The notes under the pieces: generated by a model
Databases searched by the model: none
Told to the model about the DNA's origin: nothing
The model's input: the letters and a program-made list of their open reading frames with translations, nothing else
Translations under genes and position numbers: made by a program
Part shown: positions 1 through 9,227 of the stretch, piece after piece
Numbering within the stretch: the first letter of the stretch is position 1
Layout: every line of letters starts with the position of its first letter
Source of the DNA: Oscillospiraceae bacterium
GTDB lineage: Bacteria > Bacillota > Clostridia > Oscillospirales > Acutalibacteraceae
Direction: 5' to 3'
DNA length: 64,000 nucleotides
Assembly (NCBI GenBank): GCA_902762875.1
Contig: CACWPS010000001.1
Coordinates: 124,001 to 188,000 of the forward strand

Positions 1-293
1 TTCACGCACGCAGTGCGCTTCACATCCGAAGGACGCTTCTCGTTCCGTGTAGCGGAACACTTAGTTGAAAAAAGCACGCTTTTGCGTGCTTTTTTCTGGC
101 TGGGGCGGCAGGATACTCTGTGCCCGCATTATTTTGACCGCTCCGAGCGGTTGACAAAATAATTTGCGGTGCTCGAGACTTCACAGCCCGCAAAGGTTAA
201 CGCACCTTTGCGGCTGCTTCGGCGACCTACGGTTCTCATCCTGCACTAAACATAATAAAACAAGCACCACCTAAAGGTGATACTCGTTTAATT
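1..293. repeat. Structured, non-coding repeat-like region beside tRNA-Gln
   Basis: No gene is seen here. The stretch is built of inverted repeats: CGCACGCAGTGCG near 5-17, GTTCCG/CGGAAC near 42-57, a terminator-like hairpin at 68-95, ATTATTTTG/CAAAATAAT around an ACCGCT/AGCGGT core near 127-163, and CGCAAAGG/CCTTTGCG near 190-213. Positions 97-114 are an exact 18-nt copy of the 3' end of tRNA-Gln at 294-311. This looks like an intergenic repeat cluster or the remnant of a small element, not a protein gene. Confidence 0.5.
68..95. terminator. Bidirectional intrinsic terminator
   Basis: A run of A, the stem GCACGC/GCGTGC with a TTTT loop, then a run of T. It lies downstream of the two leftward tRNA genes and can end their transcript. 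Its symmetry lets it work in either direction. Confidence 0.6.
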
Positions 294-368
294 TGGCTGG
301 GGCGGCAGGATTCGAACCTACGCATGCAGCAGTCAAAGTGCTGTGTCTTACCGCTTGACGACGCCCCA
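294..368 (-). tRNA. tRNA-Gln (anticodon UUG)
   Basis: Read on the minus strand, the acceptor TGGGGCG pairs with CGCCCCA, followed by discriminator G and an encoded CCA (294-296). The anticodon loop CTTTGAC sits between CAGCA-type stem strands and gives UUG. The T loop has TTCGAAT. A glutaminyl-tRNA synthetase gene lies at 22-24 kb, so this tRNA can be charged directly. Confidence 0.93.
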
Positions 369-390
369 ATATTAATTTATTGAAGAAGTA

Positions 391-419
391 ATCCCCAAAG
401 ACTTACACCTTTGGGGATT
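391..419. other. Inverted repeat between the two tRNA genes
   Basis: ATCCCCAAA (391-399) pairs with TTTGGGGAT (411-419) around a short loop. There is no long T run, so it is more likely a processing hairpin between the tRNAs than a strong terminator. Confidence 0.35.
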
Positions 420-497
420 TGGGGTGGAAGATGGGACTCGAACCCACGGTCTCCAGTGCCACAAACTGGCGCTTTAACCAACTAAGCTACATCCACC
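420..497 (-). tRNA. tRNA-His (anticodon GUG)
   Basis: The minus strand has the extra G-1 typical of tRNA-His (497) opposite discriminator C73, acceptor GTGGATG/CTTCCAC with one T-T mismatch, and anticodon loop TTGTGGC giving GUG. The T loop is TTCGAGT. CCA appears to be encoded at 422-420. It lies 50 nt upstream of tRNA-Gln on the same strand, so the two are probably co-transcribed. Confidence 0.92.
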
Positions 498-577
498 GTA
501 GCGCAAAAACTATTATACCATATTTCTTTTTTTTGTCAACAAAAATTTTCTAAAAATACGGAAATATTTTTTAATAG

Positions 578-799
578 CTACAGAGAAAAATCTTCGGGTT
601 TATAGCCGTCGGCAATTTTTACCTTTTCGGGTATACGCCTTAGCGGGTCGTATTTATAATGCCGACAATAATCGTTGGAATTGGTCACGCCCCGTTTTTT
701 GCATAGAACCTCTTTAGAAATCAGCGAGTCCTTGCCGAAAACACAGTATTTGCAGGAGCGGGGAAGCTCCTTGTTAAATATAGAAGACATATTCATCAC
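578..799 (-). CDS. Small conserved cysteine protein, function unknown
   Basis: The product is at most 73 residues. In-frame GTG (799), ATG (796) and ATG (790) starts compete, and GGTGAT sits closest to the 790 start. Four cysteines are arranged as CKYC near residues 16-19, then one near 33 and one near 45, followed by a basic RHYKYDPLRR stretch. The spacing would suit one metal site, but no family can be named. It lies 8 nt downstream of ylbJ on the same strand, so it is probably translated from that mRNA. Similar proteins seem common in Clostridia; this is from memory, not a search. Confidence 0.6.
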   Translation of the reverse strand: MMNMSSIFNKELPRSCKYCVFGKDSLISKEVLCKKRGVTNSNDYCRHYKYDPLRRIPEKVKIADGYKPEDFSL

Positions 800-807
800 C
801 GTATGTA

Positions 808-1845
808 TTATACTATATCTTTAAGTATATTTCCAGTCCTTTTTTCGGAAAACAGCGATATTATAAGCACTATCACCATTGAAAGCATTGATAAAGATAA
901 GGCGATACCGTTATAGGTGGGCGTGTATTTAACTGCGGCAGAGACGGTAACGGCTATTCCGAATGCCTTTAAAAGCAGAGCCGTAATTACAGCGGAAAGA
1001 ATTCCGTGGGCTATTCTCGAAAGGGTGAAGACGGCAAAATTAATCTTAATATGCTTACCCATACTAAATATTTGACACCACACAGAAACCCCTGCAAAGC
1101 CCAATAAAAACGCAATAATTACAATATTTCGCATACCAGTTACGGCGTTTGTCACCTCAAGCAGAGGGGAAATAAATTTAAAAACTGAAATTTTTTCGGA
1201 AAAGCAGTTTATATATTCATTTATCGCAGAAAATAAAATCACATAAGCGCATACCGAAAATACGGTTGAGGCAGCATCCGAAACAGCAGAAACAAAGTTA
1301 TCCGCAGCAGAAAAATTCTCCACCGTATTTTTAGAAACTACGGTATAATTTTTTATGAAAAAGCCAAAAAACAGGCACAAAATTAAAGACGCCGTAATGT
1401 GCGCCGCAAGCAGTATGTAACCGATTTTTTTAGAGCCTAAAATTCCGCCGCCTACAGCCAGCACTATAAAAGCAGGCCCTGCGTTTACGCAGTAATTAAG
1501 CATAATTCCCGCATTTTCCTTTGAAATCTTGCCTGATTTTACCGCCTCGTTTAAAAGCTTTGCACCCACCGGATAGCCGCCTATAAAGCTTAAAAGCATA
1601 AGCGAAAACTGCTCGGGCGGCAGGTGAAACACCTTTTTTGCAAAGGGTGCTGTAAAACCTAATAAGCTAAGCCCGCCCGACTTCATAATAAAAAGTACAC
1701 AGGCGGTAAAGGGGAATAATGACGGGATTATAACCCTGCCTGAAAGCAGCAGCCCCTTTGACGCTCCCGAAGTGCAAACATTCGGGTTTGTTATAACGAG
1801 AATTATAAACGCCGCCGCAATCATTAAGGATAACAGTTTTTTCAT
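808..1845 (-). CDS. ylbJ: Sporulation integral membrane protein YlbJ
   Basis: This is a 345-residue polytopic membrane protein of the nucleoside-recognition (Gate) family. Many hydrophobic segments alternate with Gly-rich turns such as FIGGYPVGAKLL (near 88-99) and NYCVNAGPAFIV (near 121-132), which are typical of YlbJ. In Bacillus the gene is under sigma-E control and supports cortex or spore maturation. It is somewhat shorter than the roughly 400 residues of B. subtilis YlbJ. It diverges from the yqfC-yqfD operon across about 80 nt, which suits shared mother-cell expression. Confidence 0.85.
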   Translation of the reverse strand: MKKLLSLMIAAAFIILVITNPNVCTSGASKGLLLSGRVIIPSLFPFTACVLFIMKSGGLSLLGFTAPFAKKVFHLPPEQFSLMLLSFIGGYPVGAKLLNEAVKSGKISKENAGIMLNYCVNAGPAFIVLAVGGGILGSKKIGYILLAAHITASLILCLFFGFFIKNYTVVSKNTVENFSAADNFVSAVSDAASTVFSVCAYVILFSAINEYINCFSEKISVFKFISPLLEVTNAVTGMRNIVIIAFLLGFAGVSVWCQIFSMGKHIKINFAVFTLSRIAHGILSAVITALLLKAFGIAVTVSAAVKYTPTYNGIALSLSMLSMVIVLIISLFSEKRTGNILKDIV

Positions 1846-1928
1846 TTACTTCACCTAAAAGAGTATATGCTTTCGGTAATTATTATAATGATATTTTCAT
1901 AATATTAATTACAGGGGAGTTGTATAAG

Positions 1929-2228
1929 GTGTCAAAAAAATTCAAATTCAAATCCGAAAAGCCAAAGGAAAAATGGCGGATATTTGATTGCTCCGAAATA
2001 GGCGAGCAGACAAAGCTTGCAAAAGCTCCGCACATTGAGCTTTTCGGTAATAAAGAAATAACCGTAGAGGGGTGTATAGGGGTATTTGAATACTGTGATA
2101 CATACTTAAAGCTAAAATTACCTAAAGGCTCATTAATAGTAAGCGGCACTAACTTTGATATATCCGCTTTTGAGGGAACTACAATAACCGTTAAGGGGAA
2201 TATGTCGTCCCTTGAATTTTGCGTTTAG
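1929..2228 (+). CDS. yqfC: Sporulation protein YqfC (YabP/YqfC family)
   Basis: This is a small 99-residue YabP/YqfC-fold protein with a repetitive beta-strand pattern (ELFGNKEITVEGCIGVFEY, then LKLKLPKGSLIVSGTNF). The upstream TTG at 1920 touches the AGGGGAG ribosome-binding site, so GTG at 1929, about 9 nt after it, is the better start. YqfC proteins are mother-cell sporulation proteins encoded just before yqfD, as here. It opens the yqfC-yqfD-phoH-ybeY-era order used to place this organism in the Firmicutes. Confidence 0.85.
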   Translation: MSKKFKFKSEKPKEKWRIFDCSEIGEQTKLAKAPHIELFGNKEITVEGCIGVFEYCDTYLKLKLPKGSLIVSGTNFDISAFEGTTITVKGNMSSLEFCV

Positions 2229-2242
2229 CGAGGGTGGGCCTT

Positions 2243-3409
2243 ATGCTTTGGCTTTACAGATTTGCAGTAGGATTTATCGAGGCCGAGTTTTCGGGTGATG
2301 TTGCGGAGGTAATTTTAAATATCTGCGCAAAAAACGGAATATCCCTTTGGAATATAAAGCGAAAGAGTGAAAAAATACGGTGCTATATAACCGTTACGAA
2401 TTTTAAGACCCTGCCAAGGATTGCCAAAAAAAGCGGAATAAGGGTGCATATTTTAAAAAGATTCGGTCTGCCATTTTTTATAAACCGCTATAAAAAAAGG
2501 TTTGGAATACCTGTAGGTGCGGTAATATTTTTTTGCTTTTTATATTTTATGTCGTCATTTGTATGGACTGTTGAAGTAAAGGGAAATAAAACCGTAACCG
2601 AGGGAGAAATTTTAACCGCCTGTGAAAAAACAGGAATAAAAGAAGGGGTATTGAAGAGCAAAATAGACCCGCAAATTGCAAAGCAAGAACTGCTTTTAGA
2701 GTTAAACCGACTTGCCTGGGCGGCGGTTAATATAGAGGGCTCTATAGCTACGGTAAATGTGACAGAGGTTAAAGAAAAAGAAGAGGACAACAGCGTAGCC
2801 ACTAATATTAAAGCGGCGGCGGACGGAATAATCACAAAAATAGATGTAACCTCGGGCAACTGTGTAGTCAAGGTGGGGGATACCGTCGCAAAGGGACAGC
2901 TACTGGTATCGGGGGTTATTGAACGGGAAAACAGCACCCGTTTTGTCCACTCCTCGGGCAGTATAACGGCAAAAACCGAGCGTGAAATTAAGGTTTCGGC
3001 AAATTTCAAGCGTACTGTAAGCCAAAAAACGGGGAAAATTAAAAAAAGGAGCGTTCTTTCCTTTTTTGGAATCAAAATCCCCCTTTACTTAGGCAGTGTA
3101 AACGGTAGCTTTGAGAGCTATACCGAAAAAAATGATGTCACACTATTGGGTAAAAAACTGCCCATAAGTATTCAAACAAAGCACTTTGAAATAACAGATG
3201 AAAATGTTGTTACTATATCTAAAGACGGTATTTTAAAGGAGCTTGACAGTTTATTAAAAGCAGAGGCTGAAAAAAGTAATATCAGCGTTTTTGAGGTAAA
3301 AAACCGAGAATATGAGGAAACAGAGGACGGTATAACCCTTAAAGTAGTAATTTCCGCCCAAGAAAACATAGCAGAGCCTGAAATTTTGTTATTTAATACT
3401 GGAAATTAA
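2243..3409 (+). CDS. yqfD: Sporulation protein YqfD
   Basis: The product is 388 residues. The ATG at 2243 follows GAGGGTGG and leaves no overlap with yqfC; a TTG at 2219 also opens the frame but lacks a site. One transmembrane segment lies near residues 80-98 (AVIFFCFLYFMSSFVW). A POTRA-like stretch follows (WTVEVKGNKTVTEGEIL), then a lipoyl-like turn (GDTVAKGQLLVSG). This is the usual YqfD layout: membrane anchor and large extracytoplasmic part. YqfD is needed for an early engulfment or forespore stage in Bacilli; the exact role is unclear. Confidence 0.88.
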   Translation: MLWLYRFAVGFIEAEFSGDVAEVILNICAKNGISLWNIKRKSEKIRCYITVTNFKTLPRIAKKSGIRVHILKRFGLPFFINRYKKRFGIPVGAVIFFCFLYFMSSFVWTVEVKGNKTVTEGEILTACEKTGIKEGVLKSKIDPQIAKQELLLELNRLAWAAVNIEGSIATVNVTEVKEKEEDNSVATNIKAAADGIITKIDVTSGNCVVKVGDTVAKGQLLVSGVIERENSTRFVHSSGSITAKTEREIKVSANFKRTVSQKTGKIKKRSVLSFFGIKIPLYLGSVNGSFESYTEKNDVTLLGKKLPISIQTKHFEITDENVVTISKDGILKELDSLLKAEAEKSNISVFEVKNREYEETEDGITLKVVISAQENIAEPEILLFNTGN

Positions 3410-3465
3410 AAAAAAATGTGGTATAATGTAATAAAATATATTGAAAATTTTAAGGAGCGTAATAA

Positions 3466-4425
3466 TTGTTCGAGCAGACGGTTGATATTGAAAGGATAGA
3501 ACAGATTGTAAACCTGTTCGGAAACTTCGACGAGAATATAAAGCGTATAGAAAAGAAATACAAGGTAGTAATTACCTCTCACGGAAGTCAGATAAAGATT
3601 AAAGGTGATGTTACCGATGTGATGAATGCGGCACGAACTGTTGAAGGACTGCTTGCCATGATTAACAAGGGGGAGCAGATAACCGAGCAGAGCATTAATT
3701 ATGTTGCAAGCCTTGTTGAGGACGGGGAAGACGGTAAAATCAGCGCCCTTACCGATGCCGACTGCGTTTGCATTACCTCAAAGGGTAAGCCTGTAAAGCC
3801 TAAAACAATCGGTCAAAGGCAGTATGTTGAGGCAATAAAGAAGAATACCGTAACAATAGGCGTAGGCCCTGCGGGCACAGGTAAAACCTATCTTGCGGTT
3901 GCGAGTGCGGTAAACGCCTTCCGTGCTAAGGAGGTAAACCGAATTATTTTAACCCGTCCCGCAGTTGAGGCAGGGGAAAAGTTAGGTTTCCTGCCGGGTG
4001 ACCTACAGCAAAAGGTAGACCCCTATTTAAGACCCCTTTATGATGCCCTTTTTGATATGATGGGGGCGGAGAACTTCCAAAAATGCCAGGAACGGGGCGA
4101 TATTGAGGTGGCCCCCCTTGCCTATATGCGAGGCAGAACCTTGGACGACAGCTTTATTATCCTTGATGAGGCGCAAAACACCACAACCGAGCAGATGAAG
4201 ATGTTTTTAACCCGATTAGGCTTTAATTCAAAGGCGGTTGTTACGGGGGATATTACACAGATAGACCTGCCAGACGGTAAGCGTTCGGGCCTTAAGGACG
4301 CAGTAAGGATTCTTAAAAATATAGACGATATTGCAATTCATCACTTGACAGGCCGTGATGTTGTTCGCCACCGCCTTGTTCAGGAAATTATAAAAGCTTA
4401 CGAAAGAAGTGCTGAAAAGAAATGA
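3466..4425 (+). CDS. phoH: PhoH family ATPase/RNA helicase-like protein
   Basis: The 319-residue protein has an N-terminal KH-like region (about 10-75) and a PhoH P-loop ATPase domain. Walker A is GPAGTGKTYLAV near 138, Walker B is FIILDEAQNT near 230, and a conserved ITQIDLP follows. Start is TTG at 3466 after AAGGAGCG. An extended -10-like TGGTATAAT precedes it (about 3419-3427), so there may be an internal promoter. PhoH is linked to RNA metabolism together with YbeY, whose gene overlaps this stop codon by 4 nt. Confidence 0.93.
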   Translation: MFEQTVDIERIEQIVNLFGNFDENIKRIEKKYKVVITSHGSQIKIKGDVTDVMNAARTVEGLLAMINKGEQITEQSINYVASLVEDGEDGKISALTDADCVCITSKGKPVKPKTIGQRQYVEAIKKNTVTIGVGPAGTGKTYLAVASAVNAFRAKEVNRIILTRPAVEAGEKLGFLPGDLQQKVDPYLRPLYDALFDMMGAENFQKCQERGDIEVAPLAYMRGRTLDDSFIILDEAQNTTTEQMKMFLTRLGFNSKAVVTGDITQIDLPDGKRSGLKDAVRILKNIDDIAIHHLTGRDVVRHRLVQEIIKAYERSAEKK

Positions 4426-4904
4426 GTGTAAAGGTAACTATTACAGACAATCAGAAAAAAATTAAGCTTCCCACAGGCACAAGGCTTCTTATCAGAAAGG
4501 CTTGTACCGCAACCCTTAAGCTTGAGGGCTTTGATGACCCCGCCGAGGTTGAGGTTACTTTGGTGAACGATGAAACTATAAAAGAAATAAACGCTAAGTT
4601 CCGCAATATTGATGCATCTACAGATGTGCTTTCTTTCCCCCTTGGGGAAAACGGCGTTTATGACGAAAACCCCGAAACGGGGGCAAAAATGCTTGGGGAT
4701 ATTGTTATATCGGTTGAGCACGCCGTTTCACAGGCAGACCTTTACGGCCACGGCATCGAGCGTGAAGTAGCATTCCTTACGGTTCATTCTATGCTCCATC
4801 TTTTAGGCTACGACCATGAAAAGGGCGGTCTCGAAAAAACCATTATGCGGGAAAAAGAGGAAAAGGTGCTTGACGCTTTAGGTCTTGCGGTCAATAAAAT
4901 CTAA
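4422..4904 (+). CDS. ybeY: rRNA maturation endoribonuclease YbeY
   Basis: This 160-residue UPF0054 metalloprotein carries the signature HSMLHLLGYDHE near 126-137, whose three histidines bind the metal. YbeY trims the 16S rRNA 3' end and takes part in ribosome quality control. ATGA couples its start to the phoH stop. Length and motif are normal for the family. It is followed by era after 17 nt, another factor acting on the 16S 3' end, so the operon groups small-subunit maturation. Confidence 0.95.
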   Translation: MSVKVTITDNQKKIKLPTGTRLLIRKACTATLKLEGFDDPAEVEVTLVNDETIKEINAKFRNIDASTDVLSFPLGENGVYDENPETGAKMLGDIVISVEHAVSQADLYGHGIEREVAFLTVHSMLHLLGYDHEKGGLEKTIMREKEEKVLDALGLAVNKI

Positions 4905-4921
4905 CAAAAGGGTAGGAATAA

Positions 4922-5839
4922 ATGAAAGAGAAATCCGCTTTTATTACAATTATAGGCAGACCTAATGTGGGAAAATCGTCCCTGATGAACCGAATTTTAG
5001 GTCAAAAGGTTGCTATAGTTTCGGACAAGCCCCAGACCACCCGCACTAAAATTACGGGTATTTTAACTAAAGGTGCAGACCAGCTTGTTTTTATCGACAC
5101 ACCGGGTTTTCACAAGCCGAGAAATGTGCTTGATAAAAATATGAACAAGGCTGTAGGGGACGGTATGGCGGATGTGGATGCCGCCGTGCTTGTGGTTGAG
5201 GCTTCTCCCAAGTTTAGCCTTGAAGGCGGTTTGCCGCCGGCAGAGCTGGAGCTTATAAAGGAGCTTAAAAGGCGAAAGCTTCACGCTGTACTTGTTATTA
5301 ATAAAATTGATATGCTCGAAAAAAAGGAAGCCCTTTTAACCCTTATAACCCTTTATACAAGGGAATTTGAATTTGATACGGTAGTGCCCCTTTCGGCAAA
5401 AACAGGGGACGGGGTAGATATCCTTTTAGGGGAGCTTTATAAATTTTCAAAACCCTCGCCCCATTATTTTGATGATGACGATATAACCGACCAGCCCGAA
5501 AAGGTAATGGTGGCTGAAATGATAAGGGAAAAGCTGCTTAGAAGCCTTAACAAAGAGGTTCCCCACGGTATTGCAGTTGACCTTGAACGCTTTGTAGAGC
5601 GGGATACGGCGGAGGGTGAGCCCATTGTAGAGGTTGAGGCTACGATTATTTGCGAAAAAGAGTCCCACAAGGGCATTATTATCGGCAAGGGCGGAGCTAT
5701 GCTTAAAAAAATCGGCACCTTAGCTCGGCGTGATATTGAAGAATTTTTCGGAATTCGTGCATCTGTTAAGCTTTGGGTAAAGGTTAAGGAAGACTGGAGA
5801 AATAGGGAAGGTCTTATCCACACCTTCGGTCTTGATTAA
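4922..5839 (+). CDS. era: GTPase Era
   Basis: The 305-residue GTPase has G1 GRPNVGKS near 12, G3 DTPGFHKP near 58, G4 NKID near 123, and a C-terminal KH domain with GIIIGKGGAMLKKIG near 245-260. Era binds the 3' end of 16S rRNA and checks 30S assembly. ATG at 4922 is preceded by GGGTAGGAAT. The gene lies in the usual phoH-ybeY-era-recO series. Confidence 0.96.
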   Translation: MKEKSAFITIIGRPNVGKSSLMNRILGQKVAIVSDKPQTTRTKITGILTKGADQLVFIDTPGFHKPRNVLDKNMNKAVGDGMADVDAAVLVVEASPKFSLEGGLPPAELELIKELKRRKLHAVLVINKIDMLEKKEALLTLITLYTREFEFDTVVPLSAKTGDGVDILLGELYKFSKPSPHYFDDDDITDQPEKVMVAEMIREKLLRSLNKEVPHGIAVDLERFVERDTAEGEPIVEVEATIICEKESHKGIIIGKGGAMLKKIGTLARRDIEEFFGIRASVKLWVKVKEDWRNREGLIHTFGLD

Positions 5840-5926
5840 AAACTGTTTACTGTAATTTCCTATTATAATACCGTCTTAAAGGTGAAAAACTTTTAATGTT
5901 ATCTTAAATGACAGGCGGTAAAATGA

Positions 5927-6091
5927 ATGGAAAACGAAAATTTGTGGAATAATTTTTTAAAAAGCGGCAGTGTAAGCGATTATTTAACCTTTGTAAATCT
6001 GCGTAAGGAGAACGAGGTAAGTGGAAGAGAATCAGTCCCGCTTTACAACCGAGGCTTTGGTGATAAAGGAAATGAGCGTGGGGGAGAATGA
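5927..6091 (+). CDS. yqzL: YqzL-like small protein
   Basis: This short 54-codon frame begins with ATG at 5927 and overlaps the start of recO. Its N-terminal half reads MENENLWNNF-LKSGSVSDYL, close to the pattern of YqzL proteins, which begin with a Trp-Phe segment, a GS/GN turn and a Tyr-Leu helix. YqzL lies between era and recO in Bacilli, exactly this slot. A GGCGG at 5914-5918 could be its ribosome-binding site. The tail after about residue 32 runs in another frame over recO and may be variable. Function unknown. Confidence 0.55.
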   Translation: MENENLWNNFLKSGSVSDYLTFVNLRKENEVSGRESVPLYNRGFGDKGNERGGE

Positions 6092-6782
6092 CCGACTGGT
6101 CACTCTCTTTACCAAAGATTACGGCATAATCCGTGCTTTTGCGGCGGGGGCTAAGTCTATAAAATCGAAAAAAGGTACGGCCACCTCCCTGCTTACATAC
6201 AGTAGCTTTACAATTCTCAAGAAAAAGGATACCTATAAAATTTACGAGGCAACCCCGATTCGCCTGTTTTTTAGAACGGGAAGTGAAATCGAGGAACTGG
6301 CATTAGCACAGTATTTTTGCGAGCTGTGCGGTGTAATTGTTTCCTCAGGCATACCTGACGGGGAATTTTTGCGGCTTATATTAAATTCCCTTCATTTTTT
6401 AACGGGGGAAAGGCGTTATCCGCCCCTTATTAAGGCTATAACCGAGCTTAGAGCCGCCGCTCTTGCGGGCTTTATGCCAAATCTTGTTGCCTGTGAGAGG
6501 TGTGGAAAATTCGAGGACGATATGATGTATTTCGATATTTCGGAAGGCAGGCTTTTATGTTCCGACTGTAAGGCAAATACGAGCGGGCTTACCCCGATTG
6601 AACCTACCCTATTATCAGCGATGCGCCATATTGTGTATTCGGAATTTTCAAGGCTATATTCCTTCACAATACCCGAGGAAAGTGCAGATAAGCTATCTGA
6701 AATTACGGGTAAATACATCACTTTACAAACCGACCACCGCTTTGCCACCCTTGATTTTTATAACAGCATATCTAAGGAGTAA
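6021..6782 (+). CDS. recO: DNA repair protein RecO
   Basis: The 253-residue protein has an N-terminal OB fold (FTTEALVIKEMSVGENDRLVTL) and a C-terminal helical part with a zinc site formed by CERCG near 154 and CSDC near 177. RecO loads RecA with RecR at gaps and anneals SSB-coated strands. The start is GTG at 6021, about 10 nt after AAGGAG. It closes the era group and is followed 2 nt later by mutS2. Confidence 0.93.
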   Translation: MEENQSRFTTEALVIKEMSVGENDRLVTLFTKDYGIIRAFAAGAKSIKSKKGTATSLLTYSSFTILKKKDTYKIYEATPIRLFFRTGSEIEELALAQYFCELCGVIVSSGIPDGEFLRLILNSLHFLTGERRYPPLIKAITELRAAALAGFMPNLVACERCGKFEDDMMYFDISEGRLLCSDCKANTSGLTPIEPTLLSAMRHIVYSEFSRLYSFTIPEESADKLSEITGKYITLQTDHRFATLDFYNSISKE

Positions 6783-6784
6783 TT

Positions 6785-9175
6785 ATGGAATATAAAATCG
6801 AGAGATATTTAAAAACTCTTGAATTGGATAAAATTTTAAATATGTTAGCCGAGGAAGCTACGCTTTCAGATGCGGCGGATGCCGCACGCTCTTTAATACC
6901 CCAAACCGATATTAACAGAGTGGGGGAAGCACTTAAAAATACGGGGGACGCTTATGATTTTATGTCCCGTTATTCCGCACCCTCTTTCGGTGCGGCTACT
7001 AATGTTTCCTCTCCTTTAAGGCGGGCAGAGGCCTCTGCAGTGCTATCAATACCCGAACTGCTTGATATTGCCGAAACTCTACGGGTTATCCGTTCGGTGA
7101 AAAGCTGGCGCAGTGACTGCTCGGGAATGAGGGAAACCTCTATTGACCCGCTTTTTTCAGACCTTGTGCCCAATAAATACTTAGAGGAAAAGATTACCTT
7201 TGCAATAAAAAACGAGGAGGAGCTTAACGATAACGCGTCTCCCGCACTTTATGATATAAGGCGCAAAATCTCCTCGAAATCGGCTAAAATCCGAGACAGT
7301 CTTGATAAGCTGATTAAAGGTCCCACCGCTAAATATTTGCAAGAGGCTATTGTAACACAGCGTGACGGCAGGTTTGTAGTACCCCTTAAAGCGGAGTACA
7401 AGGGTCAGCTAAACGGCATTGTGCACGATACCTCGGCTACCGGCTCTACCGTATTTATAGAGCCTATGACTGTAGTTGAAACCAATAACGAAATACGGGT
7501 GCTAAAGCTTAGAGAGCAGGAGGAAATAGAGCGTATACTGTCCGAGCTTTCAGCCGAGGCGGGAAGCTTTGCGGATAGCATTATTTATTCCTATAACGCC
7601 CTTTCCGAGCTTAATTTAATTTTCGCCAAGGCAAAGCTTGCCTATAAACTGAAAGCGAGTATGCCCGAGATAAATAAGGACGGTTACACCTATCTAAAGC
7701 GTGCGAGGCATCCGCTGATCAACTATAAAACCGTAGTCCCCATAACTCTGGAGCTGGGCAAGGAATACGATACTTTAATTATCACAGGCCCCAACACAGG
7801 CGGTAAGACAGTTACCCTTAAGACTGTGGGGCTGCTTACCCTTATGACAATGTGCGGACTTATGATTCCCACAGATGACGGCAGTAAAATCGCTGTTTAC
7901 AGTAAGATTTTTGCCGACATAGGGGACGAGCAGAGCATAGAGCAATCACTTTCCACCTTTTCTTCCCATATGGTTAATATTATTTCCATAACCGAGCAGG
8001 CAGACGATGACTCCCTTGTGCTGTTTGATGAGCTTTGCGCCGGCACAGACCCCGTTGAGGGTGCGGCGCTTGCAAGGTCGATTTTAGCACGGCTTGCGGC
8101 TTTTGGGGCTAAAACTGTGGCTACTACCCATTACCCCGAGCTTAAATCCTATGCTATTGATACTAATCGGGTTGAAAATGCTTCCTGTGAGTTTGATGTG
8201 GCAACCCTAAAGCCTACATACAGGCTTATTATAGGTATGCCGGGGCGCTCAAATGCCTTTGCGATTTCGGGGCGCTTGGGGCTTGATAAAAGCATTATAG
8301 AGAATGCTAAGGAATTTGTATCGGACAGCGATTTGCGCTTTGAAAATGTTGTCGCCGCCCTTGAAACTGCACGGAAAGAGGCGGAGGACGAGCGTAATGA
8401 GGTAAAAAGCCTTAGAGTAAAGCTTGAAGAATCCCGCAAAAAGACCGAACAGCTCGAGCACGAATTTGCAATAAAGCAAGAAAAGCTTATGGATGAAACC
8501 CGTGAAAAGGCCAACCAAATAATAGAAAATGCCCGTTATCAGTCTTCACGGCTTTTAAATGAGCTTGAGGAAATGAAGAAACAGCTTAATGCCGAAAATG
8601 CGGCAAAGCTTGCAGAAAGGGCGAGAGCAGGCTTTAAGAAAACCTTAAGCGAGCTTGAAGAAAGCGCCGACCCCGTAACAAAGCGTACCGCAGGCGGCGA
8701 ATCGGTGACTGCACTTCAAAAGGGTGATACCGTAATTGTTGCGGATATTAACCGTGAGGCAACTGTTCTTGATGTAAAGAATGACAAAAAGCAAGCTTTG
8801 GTAGTTTCGGGTGCTATAAAGCTGTGGACGAATTTTGATAATCTTCGCCTTAAAAAGCAGGGCACAAACAATCAGGATTTAAGGAAAACCCGCAAGGTTT
8901 CTGGGCTTGTTTCCCGAGGTCAGCGTTCAGTTTCAGGTGAAGTTGATTTGCGGGGTATGGCATCGGATGAGGCGATTTTAGAGCTTGATAAATATATAGA
9001 TAATGCCGTACTCTCGGGAATTACTACAGTTACAATAATTCACGGCAAGGGTACAGGTGTGCTTAGAAAAGCCGTTCAGGCACACCTTAAAGCACATAAA
9101 AACATCAAAACCTTTAGAACAGGCTCCTTCGGTGAAGGGGAAAACGGCGTTACCATAGCCGAAATTAATGAATAG
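6785..9175 (+). CDS. mutS2: Endonuclease MutS2
   Basis: This is a 796-residue MutS2. It has a clamp/lever region, a MutS ATPase with Walker [14 protein letters not shown] near 334 and the segment [16 protein letters not shown] near 412-427, a long charged coiled coil (about 520-625), and a C-terminal Smr domain with VDLRGM near 719 and [11 protein letters not shown] near 752. MutS2 splits collided ribosomes and/or suppresses recombination, and the Smr part is a nuclease. Length is normal for the family. ATG follows AAGGAG. Confidence 0.95.
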   Translation: MEYKIERYLKTLELDKILNMLAEEATLSDAADAARSLIPQTDINRVGEALKNTGDAYDFMSRYSAPSFGAATNVSSPLRRAEASAVLSIPELLDIAETLRVIRSVKSWRSDCSGMRETSIDPLFSDLVPNKYLEEKITFAIKNEEELNDNASPALYDIRRKISSKSAKIRDSLDKLIKGPTAKYLQEAIVTQRDGRFVVPLKAEYKGQLNGIVHDTSATGSTVFIEPMTVVETNNEIRVLKLREQEEIERILSELSAEAGSFADSIIYSYNALSELNLIFAKAKLAYKLKASMPEINKDGYTYLKRARHPLINYKTVVPITLELGKEYDTLIITGPNTGGKTVTLKTVGLLTLMTMCGLMIPTDDGSKIAVYSKIFADIGDEQSIEQSLSTFSSHMVNIISITEQADDDSLVLFDELCAGTDPVEGAALARSILARLAAFGAKTVATTHYPELKSYAIDTNRVENASCEFDVATLKPTYRLIIGMPGRSNAFAISGRLGLDKSIIENAKEFVSDSDLRFENVVAALETARKEAEDERNEVKSLRVKLEESRKKTEQLEHEFAIKQEKLMDETREKANQIIENARYQSSRLLNELEEMKKQLNAENAAKLAERARAGFKKTLSELEESADPVTKRTAGGESVTALQKGDTVIVADINREATVLDVKNDKKQALVVSGAIKLWTNFDNLRLKKQGTNNQDLRKTRKVSGLVSRGQRSVSGEVDLRGMASDEAILELDKYIDNAVLSGITTVTIIHGKGTGVLRKAVQAHLKAHKNIKTFRTGSFGEGENGVTIAEINE

Positions 9176-9227
9176 TTTGCATATAGGGAGACCTATATCA
9201 TATAAAAAATCCAAGGAGGAAATTAAA

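Noticed and set aside
1-500. CRISPR-like repeats near the tRNA genes
   Set aside because: The repeats are few, irregular and unspaced; no cas genes are in the window.
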